Source of the DNA: Hahella sp. CCB-MM4 | Lineage (GTDB): Bacteria > Pseudomonadota > Gammaproteobacteria > Pseudomonadales > Oleiphilaceae | Length of the DNA: 64,000 nucleotides | Reading direction: 5' to 3' | NCBI RefSeq assembly: GCF_002260525.1 | Contig: NZ_MRYI01000002.1 | Span: 434,001 to 498,000 of the forward strand | Part shown: positions 26,923 to 34,636 of the stretch, in pieces | Numbering within the stretch: position 1 is the first letter of the stretch | How the letters are laid out: every line of letters begins with the position of its first letter | Translations under genes and position numbers: made by a program | The notes under the pieces: model-generated | What the model saw: the letters and a program-made list of their open reading frames with translations, nothing else | The model's database searches: none | What the model was told of the DNA's origin: nothing

Positions 26923-26951
26923 TTGATAGATACATATCTGGAGGGTACATT
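26923..26951 (+). promoter_or_regulatory. Sigma-70-like promoter of the toxin locus
   Basis: TTGATA (26923-26928) and TACATT (26946-26951) are separated by 17 bp, 48 bp ahead of the 50-codon ORF. It is the best -35/-10 pair in this gap. Confidence 0.5.
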
Positions 26952-26959
26952 TTGTATCC
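26943..26959. promoter_or_regulatory. Palindromic operator overlapping the toxin-locus -10
   Basis: GGGTACA-TTT-TGTATCC is a 17-bp inverted repeat with one mismatch, directly over the -10 element. Type II toxin-antitoxin operons are typically autorepressed from such a position. A related AGTACATTTACT occurs at about 26976. Confidence 0.45.
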
Positions 26960-26998
26960 TCAGCCAATAATGATAGTACATTTACTTAAGGACTAAGC

Positions 26999-27151
26999 AT
27001 GAGCAAAAAATCAAAGGAGCATGAAATCTGCCGACCTCCATTGTTCAAAGCCTCACCAGAAAGCATAAAAGCGCTTTCTGAAGCATTTAAAAAAGCAAAG
27101 CTCAGTAATAAAAAAAACAAGAAATGGACAATGGAAATTCACAATGGGTAG
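26999..27151 (+). CDS. 50-residue basic protein, candidate antitoxin for the YafO-like toxin
   Basis: A short ORF running from the ATG at 26999 to TAG at 27149-27151, encoding 50 residues. AAGGA lies at ideal distance upstream and a promoter-like sequence precedes it. Its stop overlaps the toxin start by eight bases (ATGGGTAG), so the two are translationally coupled. The product begins MSKKSKEHEICRPP and contains SPESIKALSEAFKKAKLS (probably helical), with a lysine-rich stretch. It does not resemble the Phd/YefM-fold antitoxin YafN (about 97 residues). An antitoxin role is inferred from position only; it could also be a leader peptide. Confidence 0.6.
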   Translation: MSKKSKEHEICRPPLFKASPESIKALSEAFKKAKLSNKKNKKWTMEIHNG

Positions 27152-27632
27152 AACATTCAAGATTTGGTTTGGCCCCGAATTAAAGGAGCTCTTCAATCAA
27201 CACCCTGAACTTAATAATCTCATCAAAGATTTTGTCGCTTACAAAAAGGGAGCGCTGTTATTCAACGGAGACGGTATCGGCTATATTAATGCTCGATATG
27301 TTCTAGGAAGGGATGCCCCTTATGACCTTCCTCCAGTTTGTGTTGACAACGCCTATCATATCCATGCGCTCGAGAAAGATTCACAAGATCATATAATTGC
27401 CAAACGTAGATACCCCAAAAACCAGTATAAATGGACAAGCAACAATGCGTTGATTTATTGCACACATTGGACGGAATCCCACAAAGATGAGCAGGATAAA
27501 TCAATCTTTGGAATTCTGGATTTCGTAACTAATGCACATGTGTTCAACCACAGCCGTAAAATAGAATTAGAAAATCTAGTTGAAGAATTTGAACAAGCAG
27601 TTGACCGCGATATAGAGGTAGAGAAATGGTAA
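27144..27632 (+). CDS. YafO-family mRNA-interferase toxin
   Basis: A 162-residue type II toxin-antitoxin toxin of the YafO family; E. coli YafO is a ribosome-dependent mRNA endonuclease that blocks translation. Family features: YVLGRDAPYDLPP (52-64), HIHAL (72-76), YKWTSNNALIYC (95-106) and the C-terminal GILDFVTNAHVFNHSRKIELENLVEEFE (about 123-150). It is about 30 residues longer than E. coli YafO, with an extra N-terminal stretch. It is flanked by overlapping genes on both sides (8 bp upstream, 7 bp downstream), giving a tight three-gene unit. Codon use and base composition are more AT-rich than neighbouring regions, suggesting transfer. Confidence 0.8.
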   Translation: MGRTFKIWFGPELKELFNQHPELNNLIKDFVAYKKGALLFNGDGIGYINARYVLGRDAPYDLPPVCVDNAYHIHALEKDSQDHIIAKRRYPKNQYKWTSNNALIYCTHWTESHKDEQDKSIFGILDFVTNAHVFNHSRKIELENLVEEFEQAVDRDIEVEKW

Positions 27633-28042
27633 AGGCAATAAACCTTTGGCAAACACTACAACCCCAGAAGTCAGGTATCTACTACCTAGTTGCAGTAAAG
27701 AATCCATCAGGCATTGCATACGACATTGCCCCCTGGGTTCACGGCCAATGGGAAGGCTTAGAGCAAGAAATTTTAGGTCATATTCGCCTGGGAAACGCCC
27801 TGCAGACTCTGACAGGAATGGAATCTCCCCTGGAAACAAAGGAAGCTAAAGGATCTCTACTTTGGCAAACTGGAGAACCTCCTAGAGACAGGAAAATTCT
27901 AGCCGTATTGCCTTATGAGTATGATCTAATCGAGTGGGATGAAGAATTTGGATGGCCATCTTATATTGATTCTATAGCTGGCTATATTGTGGTCGATGAA
28001 CTACTAGATCTGGTAGTACGAGAACTTCCCTTCGGTAAGTAG
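27626..28042 (+). CDS. Uncharacterised protein coupled to the YafO-like toxin
   Basis: A 138-residue soluble, acidic protein that I do not recognise. Its ATG overlaps the toxin stop by seven bases (ATGGTAA), and GAGGTAGAGAA lies upstream as ribosome site, so it is made with the toxin. The second half (GEPPRDRKILAVLPYEYDLIEWDEEFGWPSY) faintly resembles small phage proteins of the DUF551 kind, where a strand pattern leads to a Trp-rich turn. It could be a third toxin-antitoxin component, an immunity factor or a passenger. Confidence 0.7.
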   Translation: MVKAINLWQTLQPQKSGIYYLVAVKNPSGIAYDIAPWVHGQWEGLEQEILGHIRLGNALQTLTGMESPLETKEAKGSLLWQTGEPPRDRKILAVLPYEYDLIEWDEEFGWPSYIDSIAGYIVVDELLDLVVRELPFGK

Positions 28043-28111
28043 GTTACTGTTTTATCAGCTACTTTTCGGATCAGACCAAAATAAACCACGATATTTCATT
28101 AGGAGCTCTAA

Positions 28112-28453
28112 ATGAGCGGGGATGGCCTATCAATCAGCCCAGAAGAGTTTGTCCAGGAATTCAAAGATTTGAAGGACTATCTGGTCAGTAGCTACTTTTC
28201 AAACGAGTCAAGTATCTCACGACGCAAGAAACTGTCGGCTGCAGGGCTAGATGAGAAACAGCTAGAATTAGTAAAGTGCATAGTCGATGAAGCGCTCACG
28301 GATGCGCTCTATTCTGTACTGTTAGGTTTGGAAGGAACTGCCGCAATTAGCCAGCATCACATAATGTACAAGCTCTTTGATGAAACCTCAAATGAGCTTA
28401 CCGGCCAACTAGAATCTCTAGCTTGGGAACAATTTCATGGGCAGAGCACATAA
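28112..28453 (+). CDS. Uncharacterised small protein
   Basis: A 113-residue acidic, probably all-helical protein without signal peptide or membrane segment. AGGAG six bases before the ATG supports it as a gene. It follows the toxin-linked gene by 69 bp on the same strand and shares the AT-rich composition of this patch. LVKCIVDEALTDALYSVLLGLEGTA is the most regular helical stretch. I do not recognise the family. Confidence 0.6.
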   Translation: MSGDGLSISPEEFVQEFKDLKDYLVSSYFSNESSISRRKKLSAAGLDEKQLELVKCIVDEALTDALYSVLLGLEGTAAISQHHIMYKLFDETSNELTGQLESLAWEQFHGQST

Positions 28454-28645
28454 CCAATAGCTGCCGATTGTTCTATATTTAGCACAGCAGAATACGAGAT
28501 GTACGGCTCTATTGTTCATCTCTTTCGTTGTATGGTGTCTGAACCATCTGAATTCCTGTATGTGTTATTTCTAAACAATAGCTTTGTGTTTCTGAGGGAC
28601 TAGCCGTTACAGGGCATAAAACATTTTTAGAATGTCACCAGAGTA

Positions 28646-29056
28646 TTAGTGGATACCTAACAATACATTTCGAAGATCCTCATTGCTTATCTCAACTTCC
28701 CCACCAGAGTCAATCCGCATGAGCTTAACCATTTCGATGAAAGCAGAACGCTGATCTTCAGTCTCCATCGCAGGGCCCAACTTTTCCCACGCTGAGTATG
28801 CTCGAATAACTTTAGCTGATCCGTATAAACATATACGTGCTTTAGCATCGGCTGTGCGTTCAGAAATCTCAATTCTCTCCCTAGTGTCGTTAGCGGGACG
28901 ATAATTTGCTAGTTCACATACAGCCTTCAGAAAATCCATATAAGCCTTTGAACGCAAGTCACGGATGTGCCGCTGGTTTTCAATATGCCTCGTATAGAAA
29001 TATTGGAGGGAAGCTCCCACAATCAAGCCAATGAGAGATAAGAGTGCACCATCCAT
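28646..29056 (-). CDS. Uncharacterised membrane-anchored protein
   Basis: A 136-residue protein with one N-terminal membrane helix (ALLSLIGLIVGASLQYFYTRHIE) and a cytoplasmic helical domain (RDLRSKAYMDFLKAVCELANYR, then KARICLYGSAKVIRAYSAWEKLG). The layout of one helix plus a helical bundle is common among small accessory-region proteins of unknown function. It is convergent with the gene at 28112 and separated from it by 190 bp in which I saw nothing definite. Confidence 0.6.
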   Translation of the reverse strand: MDGALLSLIGLIVGASLQYFYTRHIENQRHIRDLRSKAYMDFLKAVCELANYRPANDTRERIEISERTADAKARICLYGSAKVIRAYSAWEKLGPAMETEDQRSAFIEMVKLMRIDSGGEVEISNEDLRNVLLGIH

Positions 29057-29160
29057 TTAAACTGCCCCATTATTCGTCTGTTTAAGATAGTTAGGAAAAC
29101 ATTTGAAAATACTGTTATACACAGACATCGCTCCACCGCTCATAGAGACTGAGATTTACC

Positions 29161-29739
29161 TTATCCAACCAACAACACCAACAAACTAATCAACAACCCC
29201 ACCAGCAACGTTCGAAATCCCGTCTTGATCCAAGAAGTTCTGCCGATCTTCCCTGCATAAACGCCCAATGCAAATAGCACCACAAAGGCGACAAGGATCG
29301 CTCCGGCTACCGGGTTGGGAAAAGGGTTCGATCCCAATAGGGCCAACCAGATAGGGCTGGCGATGACGGTAACAACCATCAGCGGTGAAGCTCCGTTAAC
29401 GAAGGCGACCCATATGGGGATAATTCTGGCGGCTTCTGCGTGAACGGTATCGGACAGGTCGGTGATCATCGCCTGCTCCAGTTCATGGAGTGATTTCAGG
29501 CGTTCAGCGGATTCACTGATATAGGCGCTGGATAAGCCGCTGACGGCAAGCGCTATGGCAGCGCCAAGACAGGCATGAAAAACGACATTGAGGTCGGTAT
29601 GGTTGCTGACGTAAAACCCCATGTTGAGGCCCAGCATAGTGAAGGCACCATCAAAACCATTGGTGATCAGATAACGTCGGGCAATTCCCTGAGACTTGGT
29701 GAGGCGTATAACGTATTGCAGGTTACTCAGGAAACCCAC
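29161..29739 (-). CDS. VIT1/CCC1-family putative metal transporter
   Basis: A 192-residue inner-membrane protein of the VIT1/CCC1 family (Fe2+/Mn2+ transporters). Visible: YLITNGFDGAFTMLGLNMGFY near residue 25 (family-type first helix with the conserved Asp), SGLSSAYISESAERLKSLHELEQAM (cytoplasmic metal-binding-type helix), and three further helices. It is shorter and more diverged than yeast CCC1. It starts with GTG five bases after the DUF211 stop and is the last gene of a DUF4336-DUF211-transporter operon. Metal export is inferred. Confidence 0.75.
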   Translation of the reverse strand: MGFLSNLQYVIRLTKSQGIARRYLITNGFDGAFTMLGLNMGFYVSNHTDLNVVFHACLGAAIALAVSGLSSAYISESAERLKSLHELEQAMITDLSDTVHAEAARIIPIWVAFVNGASPLMVVTVIASPIWLALLGSNPFPNPVAGAILVAFVVLFALGVYAGKIGRTSWIKTGFRTLLVGLLISLLVLLVG

Positions 29740-29744
29740 TTGCC

Positions 29745-30029
29745 TTAATCCTGAGTTGATTCGTGATTTACCGCCTCAACTTCATCAATGCTATGGACGG
29801 TGGCGCCGCTGTCACGAATCATTGTAATCACGTCATCAACCGGTACAAAATTTCCTGAAATTTCAACCATCAGACTCTCAGTCTGACTATCGACTTCCAC
29901 CACCCTGACTTTGACCTGACAACCTTTGGCAGCGCCGGATACCTGCCGGGCAAACTCCAAGGCATTTGGTTGCAAGGGCTTCAGTACATCCAGCACAACC
30001 CGTCTGACAGAGATTTGATCGCCATTCAT
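29745..30029 (-). CDS. DUF211 domain protein
   Basis: A 94-residue ferredoxin-fold protein of the DUF211 family, most often found in archaea. The consensus is easy to see: VRRVVLDVLKPLQPNALEFARQVS near the start, VEVDSQTESLMVEISG in the middle, and GATVHSIDEVEA at the end. The ATG at 30029 is preferred because AGGG sits nine bases upstream; two other ATGs precede it. Family function is unproven; the fold suggests a metal- or ligand-binding regulator. It lies between DUF4336 and VIT1/CCC1 genes in an operon with gaps of 5-11 bp. Confidence 0.8.
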   Translation of the reverse strand: MNGDQISVRRVVLDVLKPLQPNALEFARQVSGAAKGCQVKVRVVEVDSQTESLMVEISGNFVPVDDVITMIRDSGATVHSIDEVEAVNHESTQD

Positions 30030-30040
30030 ATTATTCATCC

Positions 30041-30727
30041 CTATTTCAATAACCACCGGAACGCCTGCTCCATCGTATGATGCGCGTCCTCCTCCAGTAT
30101 TCGGCCATGGGCAATAATGGCACGTTCAAACGGCCACTCCAGCATTTTCAAAATGCTTTGCCTGGCTGCAGAACGTTTCCAATAGACCAACTTTAACAGA
30201 TGGTGCCAGCCGACCTTGCCATGGAGTCCGCCCACCTTGAGCCACAACAGAGTTGGCCAGTGACCGGAAGTTCTGAAGTTTTCCACCAGATCACAACTGA
30301 TCAGTGTGGCAGAAGGTTTATGGTAAAAGACCGTCTCGTGAAGCATGCTGCCTTCGATAGTGAGCACTTCCAAATCATCCACCCAATCAGAATGGGGGCT
30401 GTCGGACAATGCATAATCAAACGGTAAGTCTTTGCGTTTTTTATGAAGCTTCGCCGGCCCATGCAGTTTGGCGGTCGGAAATAGCTTTAATACTTCACCG
30501 GCATAAAGATGATGATAGAGGTTCGGACAAACGATATGCGAAACCGGCCCCAACTCATCCAGGGCCTTTTTGACCTGATGACTGACAGATACCGGTGAAT
30601 GCAACAGCAGACTGCCGTTGCTTAACCTGACTACCGTCATTTTCGTGCCGACATGGAATCCCAGAAAATGCTGCGGCGCTGACACGGTCCAGAGATTGTC
30701 GGCAATGGGTTCGAGTGTGGTTAGCAT
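30041..30727 (-). CDS. DUF4336 metallo-beta-lactamase-fold protein
   Basis: A 228-residue cytosolic protein of DUF4336, a divergent member of the metallo-beta-lactamase superfamily. The start ADNLWTVSAPQHFLGFHVGTKMTVVRL matches the family. The canonical HxHxDH is degenerate, here PNLYHHLYAGEVLKLFP, so hydrolase chemistry may be altered. LISCDLVENF corresponds to the downstream Asp region and IIAHGRILEED to a late His. First gene of the three-gene operon with DUF211 and a VIT1/CCC1 transporter. Confidence 0.75.
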   Translation of the reverse strand: MLTTLEPIADNLWTVSAPQHFLGFHVGTKMTVVRLSNGSLLLHSPVSVSHQVKKALDELGPVSHIVCPNLYHHLYAGEVLKLFPTAKLHGPAKLHKKRKDLPFDYALSDSPHSDWVDDLEVLTIEGSMLHETVFYHKPSATLISCDLVENFRTSGHWPTLLWLKVGGLHGKVGWHHLLKLVYWKRSAARQSILKMLEWPFERAIIAHGRILEEDAHHTMEQAFRWLLK

Positions 30728-30875
30728 AACGGTTTCTAAACTGGGCTTTTTTAGCTATTAAAGCCCAGCTCCGCCGGAATAGCGAGCCCGATCGGATTCA
30801 TATCGGCAGCAAATTTTCCTCAAATCTATTCTGGAGAGTCCGGCTTGACGAGTCTGGCCTGGATAACACTGTCCC

Positions 30876-30921
30876 CAATTGTCCTGATACGTCACACAGT
30901 TATGCTGTTACGGGACAATTG
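30876..30921. repeat. Inverted repeat in the 30.7-31.0 kb gap
   Basis: CAATTGTCC (30876-30884) and GGACAATTG (30913-30921) are perfect 9-bp inverted copies around 28 bases that contain a smaller ACAG/CTGT dyad. It lies in the 271-bp divergent gap between the DUF4336 and S41 genes and could be an operator or a palindromic element. Confidence 0.4.
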
Positions 30922-30998
30922 CTCCCAATCCCGCTAAAGAGTTTCTCTCGGTAAAAAATGACAATTCCCTCTGTTTCAGTCAAATTAAGGAGAACCCA

Positions 30999-32525
30999 AT
31001 GACACCAGCACTCTTTATGGATCAGAAGGGGCTGCCAGGAATAATTAAGTTAGCCGGCACCATGGCTTTGGCTTTTTCTATTGCAGCCTGCCATTACGAT
31101 GAACCTGCTAAAAATAACGGTAAGTCCAGAATCGTCCCAGCCTCTGAGTTGACCGGAACCTGGGAACAAAGAGGCTATGGCCAGATCCTGGAGTTTGCCG
31201 AGAACACGGTTACGATATATCAGTACAACCAGAAAAATTGTATCAAGCTGGATGAAGTTTCCCTGACACAGGCTAATGAAATTCTTGGGAAAGTCTCGCT
31301 CACTGGCGACGGAAAGCGTTTTAATACCATTCCAGAAAACATACCGGGAGATATTCATTCGTATACCCGACACAAGTTAGATCATCTGCCTCAATACTGC
31401 CTTGAGGATATAACCGCGCCTGATACGAACTACCAAGCCAACTATGATGTGTTCTGGCATACATTTAATGACTATTACGCATTCTTCGACATCCGTGAAG
31501 TAGACTGGGCTAATACGAACATTATTAGCTGGAACAAGCTGAAAGAAGTTCACAGCAATGAGGCATTCTTCAATTTACTCAAGGAAATGCTGGAGCCTAT
31601 TGACGACGGACATATCAACCTGGAAAACGACGACGTGTCTTTCTCCCCTGAGGAGGATCCTGCCTGGCTACAGCGACTTCGGACTTATTTCGATGATCAG
31701 TACCCACAGGATGAACTGAGAAAATTGTTTGAGGAGCAGGAGGAATATCATGACTTCAGTGCTTTCTACAACGCTTTCCTGCATAACTTTTATCGCAAAG
31801 TAGATAACAGAAACAGCGTAAACCTTACTGAGTACCTGGACGACCTGACCTGTGTTGCCAACGACAATATCTGTTACGGCATGGTGGAGAAATCCAGGTC
31901 CTTCAGGAATGTCGGTTACCTCCGGGTTGACTCGATGTATGAATACTCAGCGGAACCCCATGCTGACTTCGATACCATTGATCAAGCGCTAAAATCTGCC
32001 TTGGACAATGCCATTGAGACACTCTATACAACAGATGCCCTGATTATCGATGTACGTCGCAATCCCGGAGGTTATGACAGTAGCGCTTTGGAAATAGCAG
32101 GAAGATTTACTCAAAACCGTCTGCATGCTTTCAGCAAAAAGGCCCGACACCGTGACCGCTACACAGACACCCTACACGTATACCTGAAGTCTAGTGGCGC
32201 TCTTCAGTATACGAAGCCGGTGTATCTGTTGATAAGCGGTAGTACATACAGTGGCGCGGAGATATTTTCTCTCGTCATGCGGAACCTGCCCCAAGTGACA
32301 TTGATTGGTGAACCAACCGGTGGAATTCTTTCCGACAGCCTGACTTTTGAACTGCCCAATGGCTGGGAATTTTCTTTGTCTAACGAGGTCTACATTTCAC
32401 CTAAGGGGGAGCGTTTTGAGAGCATCGGAATTCCCCCTCAATATGAGGCCCTGTATATGGAGCCGGACGATATATATGCGGGGAAAGACACCGGAATGGA
32501 AAAAGCATTGAGCCTGGTCAAATAA
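30999..32525 (+). CDS. S41-family peptidase, lipoprotein
   Basis: A 508-residue exported protease of the tail-specific/C-terminal processing peptidase family. The lipoprotein signal ends in SIAAC (Cys about 31). A central helical region precedes the TSPc domain: NVGYLRVDSM, TDALIIDVRRNPGGYDSSALEIAGRF, and the catalytic serine region ISGSTYSGAEIF with Ser418. The GEPTGGILSDSL segment follows as usual. No PDZ domain is evident, as in the retinol-binding-like S41 subgroup. AAGGAG precedes the ATG. It probably acts in the periplasm; substrate unknown. Confidence 0.85.
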   Translation: MTPALFMDQKGLPGIIKLAGTMALAFSIAACHYDEPAKNNGKSRIVPASELTGTWEQRGYGQILEFAENTVTIYQYNQKNCIKLDEVSLTQANEILGKVSLTGDGKRFNTIPENIPGDIHSYTRHKLDHLPQYCLEDITAPDTNYQANYDVFWHTFNDYYAFFDIREVDWANTNIISWNKLKEVHSNEAFFNLLKEMLEPIDDGHINLENDDVSFSPEEDPAWLQRLRTYFDDQYPQDELRKLFEEQEEYHDFSAFYNAFLHNFYRKVDNRNSVNLTEYLDDLTCVANDNICYGMVEKSRSFRNVGYLRVDSMYEYSAEPHADFDTIDQALKSALDNAIETLYTTDALIIDVRRNPGGYDSSALEIAGRFTQNRLHAFSKKARHRDRYTDTLHVYLKSSGALQYTKPVYLLISGSTYSGAEIFSLVMRNLPQVTLIGEPTGGILSDSLTFELPNGWEFSLSNEVYISPKGERFESIGIPPQYEALYMEPDDIYAGKDTGMEKALSLVK

Positions 32526-32527
32526 TC

Positions 32528-32553
32528 CAGGCGGATGGTCTTCCATCCACCTG
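32528..32553 (+). terminator. Hairpin terminator after the S41 gene
   Basis: CAGGCGGATGG (32528-32538) pairs with CCATCCACCTG (32543-32553) around TCTT, one G-U pair, three bases past the stop. A second stem (32569-32607, CCGGGGCAG with CTGCCCTGG) lies nearer the nagA stop. Neither has a strong T-run. Confidence 0.5.
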
Positions 32554-32624
32554 ATTAGCCAAAAGCTACCGGGGCAGAGATAGGCTATCGCCGAATTCCT
32601 GCCCTGGTCTTTACCGCCTGAGAT

Positions 32625-33758
32625 TCAACTCCCATCCACCCAACTGGAGATAACATTAAACTTCTCATCAAGCAGAACCATATCAGCACAGTATCCAGGT
32701 GCAATACGGCCATACTTCTGTTCGATGCCGAGAAACGTCGCCGGATACAAAGAGGCCATCCGCAGGGTTTCTTCTAGGTTGACACCGGCATGGTTTACGC
32801 AGTACCGAACTGCCGTAGCCATGTCCAGATCTGAGCCGGCAAGAACACCATCCTCCGTGGCAAGTAATCCATCCCTACGGATCAGGGTCTGTCCCTGTAA
32901 TTCAAACCTGTCACCCTCGATACCTACAGTATGCATTGCATCGGTCACCAGCATCATCTTGCCTTTTGCCTTGGCCCTGAATGCAATACGAAGGCTGGCC
33001 GGATGTACATGATGCCCGTCGGCAATAATTCCGCACCAGCTGTCCGGATCATCCAACGCCGCTCCGACCGCCCCTGGATCACGATGATTCAGAGGGGACA
33101 TGGCGTTATAAAGATGGGTAAAGCAGGTAGCGCCTTCTTCCAGCGCCTGAAGAACCTGGTCATAGGAAGCTTCGGTATGCCCCAGAGAAACCAGTACCCC
33201 ACGGCGGCGAAGCTCCCGAATAAACCCCGGCGGCACTCTCTCCGGCGCCAGCGTGACCAGGGTAATCCCTTCCGATCCCAGAGAGCATAGAAGATCAATG
33301 GCATCCTGCTCCGGCTCACGAATGACTTCTTTACGATGAACCCCTTTGCGGGACGTATTCAGGTATGGGCCTTCCAGGTGAATCCCCCTGACGCCGGGGA
33401 CCTTTTGCCTGAGAGCCTCACGCACGGCCTGAATGGCAGCCTCCATCGTATCCCGGGTATCTGTAATCAGGGTTGGCAGAAAACCGGTGGTACCAAAGTG
33501 ACGGTGTGCTTCCCCAATGGTATTGATTGTCACCGAAGATGGGTCATCATTGAGCAATGCCCCGCCACCACCATTCACCTGTACGTCAATAAAGCCGGGG
33601 GCTAGCAGATTTCCATTCAGTGCTAGCTTGTCTATGCCCGAAGGCAGTTGATCTACCGGCACAACAGACTCAATGCGTCCGCTGTCTACAATTACTGCAT
33701 GACCGGATAGGACTTCATCACCTGTGAATATCCGGCCTTCAGTCAAGGCATAAGCCAT
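32625..33758 (-). CDS. nagA: N-acetylglucosamine-6-phosphate deacetylase
   Basis: Cytosolic amidohydrolase converting GlcNAc-6-P to glucosamine-6-P and acetate; 377 residues, the usual size. Motifs: PGFIDVQVNGGGG near residue 55, HLEGPYL with the metal-binding Glu, LGHTEA and FTHLYNAMSPL with histidine ligands, GIIADGHHVHP, and LVTDAMH with the catalytic Asp. It overlaps the kinase stop by one base (TGATG), so it is the third gene of nagB-nagK-nagA. Likely induced together with the divergent importer. Confidence 0.95.
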   Translation of the reverse strand: MAYALTEGRIFTGDEVLSGHAVIVDSGRIESVVPVDQLPSGIDKLALNGNLLAPGFIDVQVNGGGGALLNDDPSSVTINTIGEAHRHFGTTGFLPTLITDTRDTMEAAIQAVREALRQKVPGVRGIHLEGPYLNTSRKGVHRKEVIREPEQDAIDLLCSLGSEGITLVTLAPERVPPGFIRELRRRGVLVSLGHTEASYDQVLQALEEGATCFTHLYNAMSPLNHRDPGAVGAALDDPDSWCGIIADGHHVHPASLRIAFRAKAKGKMMLVTDAMHTVGIEGDRFELQGQTLIRRDGLLATEDGVLAGSDLDMATAVRYCVNHAGVNLEETLRMASLYPATFLGIEQKYGRIAPGYCADMVLLDEKFNVISSWVDGS

Positions 33759-34636
33759 CAGGCTGCCTCCTGTTTCTGTCTGATCAATCGAATGGCACCA
33801 TCCATGGCATCGCCCACTGGCGCCTCTATATATGAGGTTACATCCTGCGGCAGCCAGGGCTTAATCACCTGACTTAAACCTCCCATGACACATAATTTCG
33901 GCGCTCCCAGCTGTAACAATCTGCGCAGCATCACAGCGGCTTCTTCCGCGAGCGCGGTAAGCAGCTTGCAGGCAACGGGATCACCTTTATCCGCATACTG
34001 AAAAACTCTGGGAGCGAAGCTCGCATAATCGCGAGGTTTAGCCTGATCCATCCAGGCCACAAGGTTCTGTTGCTGGTTGGAAAAGGTTTCCATGATATCC
34101 CGGGCCAATGGCGAAAATTCAGCCATTCCCTCATAGGCAAGCAGTGAATGGCGGAGCACCATCAAGCCCAGCGTGGCGCCACTGCCTGTATCCGATACAG
34201 GAAACCCCCATCCCCCTACCACGTGGAATGCTTTATCCACATATGCCACGCCACAGGAGCCGGTTCCCATAATCAGTATGGCACCACTTTCTCCTCCAAA
34301 TGCGCCTAGGCAGGCGGTATGGGCATCCGTCATCAACGCAATATCCGCAAAAGGATGAGGATGACTCATCACCAGATCGTACTCTTTTTGTTGCGCGACA
34401 CCGGCGAGCCCCAAACCGGCGTAGGTTGATGAGAGAATGGATCTGTCCGCCCCGGCGGCAGCCAGTGCTGATTGTGTCGCCGCAATGATATTGGCATAGG
34501 CGTATTCCAACCCGAGCCGGGGATTGGCACTACCTGCGGTCCCCTCCCCCAACACCTTGCCCGCGGCATCACAGAGTCGTGCCCGGCAGGATGTACCGCC
34601 GCCATCGACTCCCAAGTAATAAACTTCTGAACTCAA
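33758..34636 (-). CDS. nagK: N-acetylglucosamine kinase, BadF/BadG/BcrA family
   Basis: ATP-dependent sugar kinase expected to phosphorylate imported GlcNAc; 292 residues from the proposed TTG start. ASKHA-fold motifs: YLGVDGGGTSCRARL (phosphate 1, near the N-terminus), LMTDAHTACLGAFGG, ILIMGTGSCGVAY, and GWGFPVSDTGSGATLG. The ORF is open to a GTG at 34678, but the family begins just before DGGGT; the TTG at 34636 overlaps the nagB stop (TTGA) and has AAGGAG seven bases upstream. It fills the kinase step needed because no PTS gene is present. Confidence 0.88.
   Translation of the reverse strand: MSSEVYYLGVDGGGTSCRARLCDAAGKVLGEGTAGSANPRLGLEYAYANIIAATQSALAAAGADRSILSSTYAGLGLAGVAQQKEYDLVMSHPHPFADIALMTDAHTACLGAFGGESGAILIMGTGSCGVAYVDKAFHVVGGWGFPVSDTGSGATLGLMVLRHSLLAYEGMAEFSPLARDIMETFSNQQQNLVAWMDQAKPRDYASFAPRVFQYADKGDPVACKLLTALAEEAAVMLRRLLQLGAPKLCVMGGLSQVIKPWLPQDVTSYIEAPVGDAMDGAIRLIRQKQEAA

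Noticed and set aside
27000-29100. Accessory patch considered as integron gene cassettes
   Set aside because: No attC-like core sites and no integrase were found, and genes occur in both orientations with overlaps.
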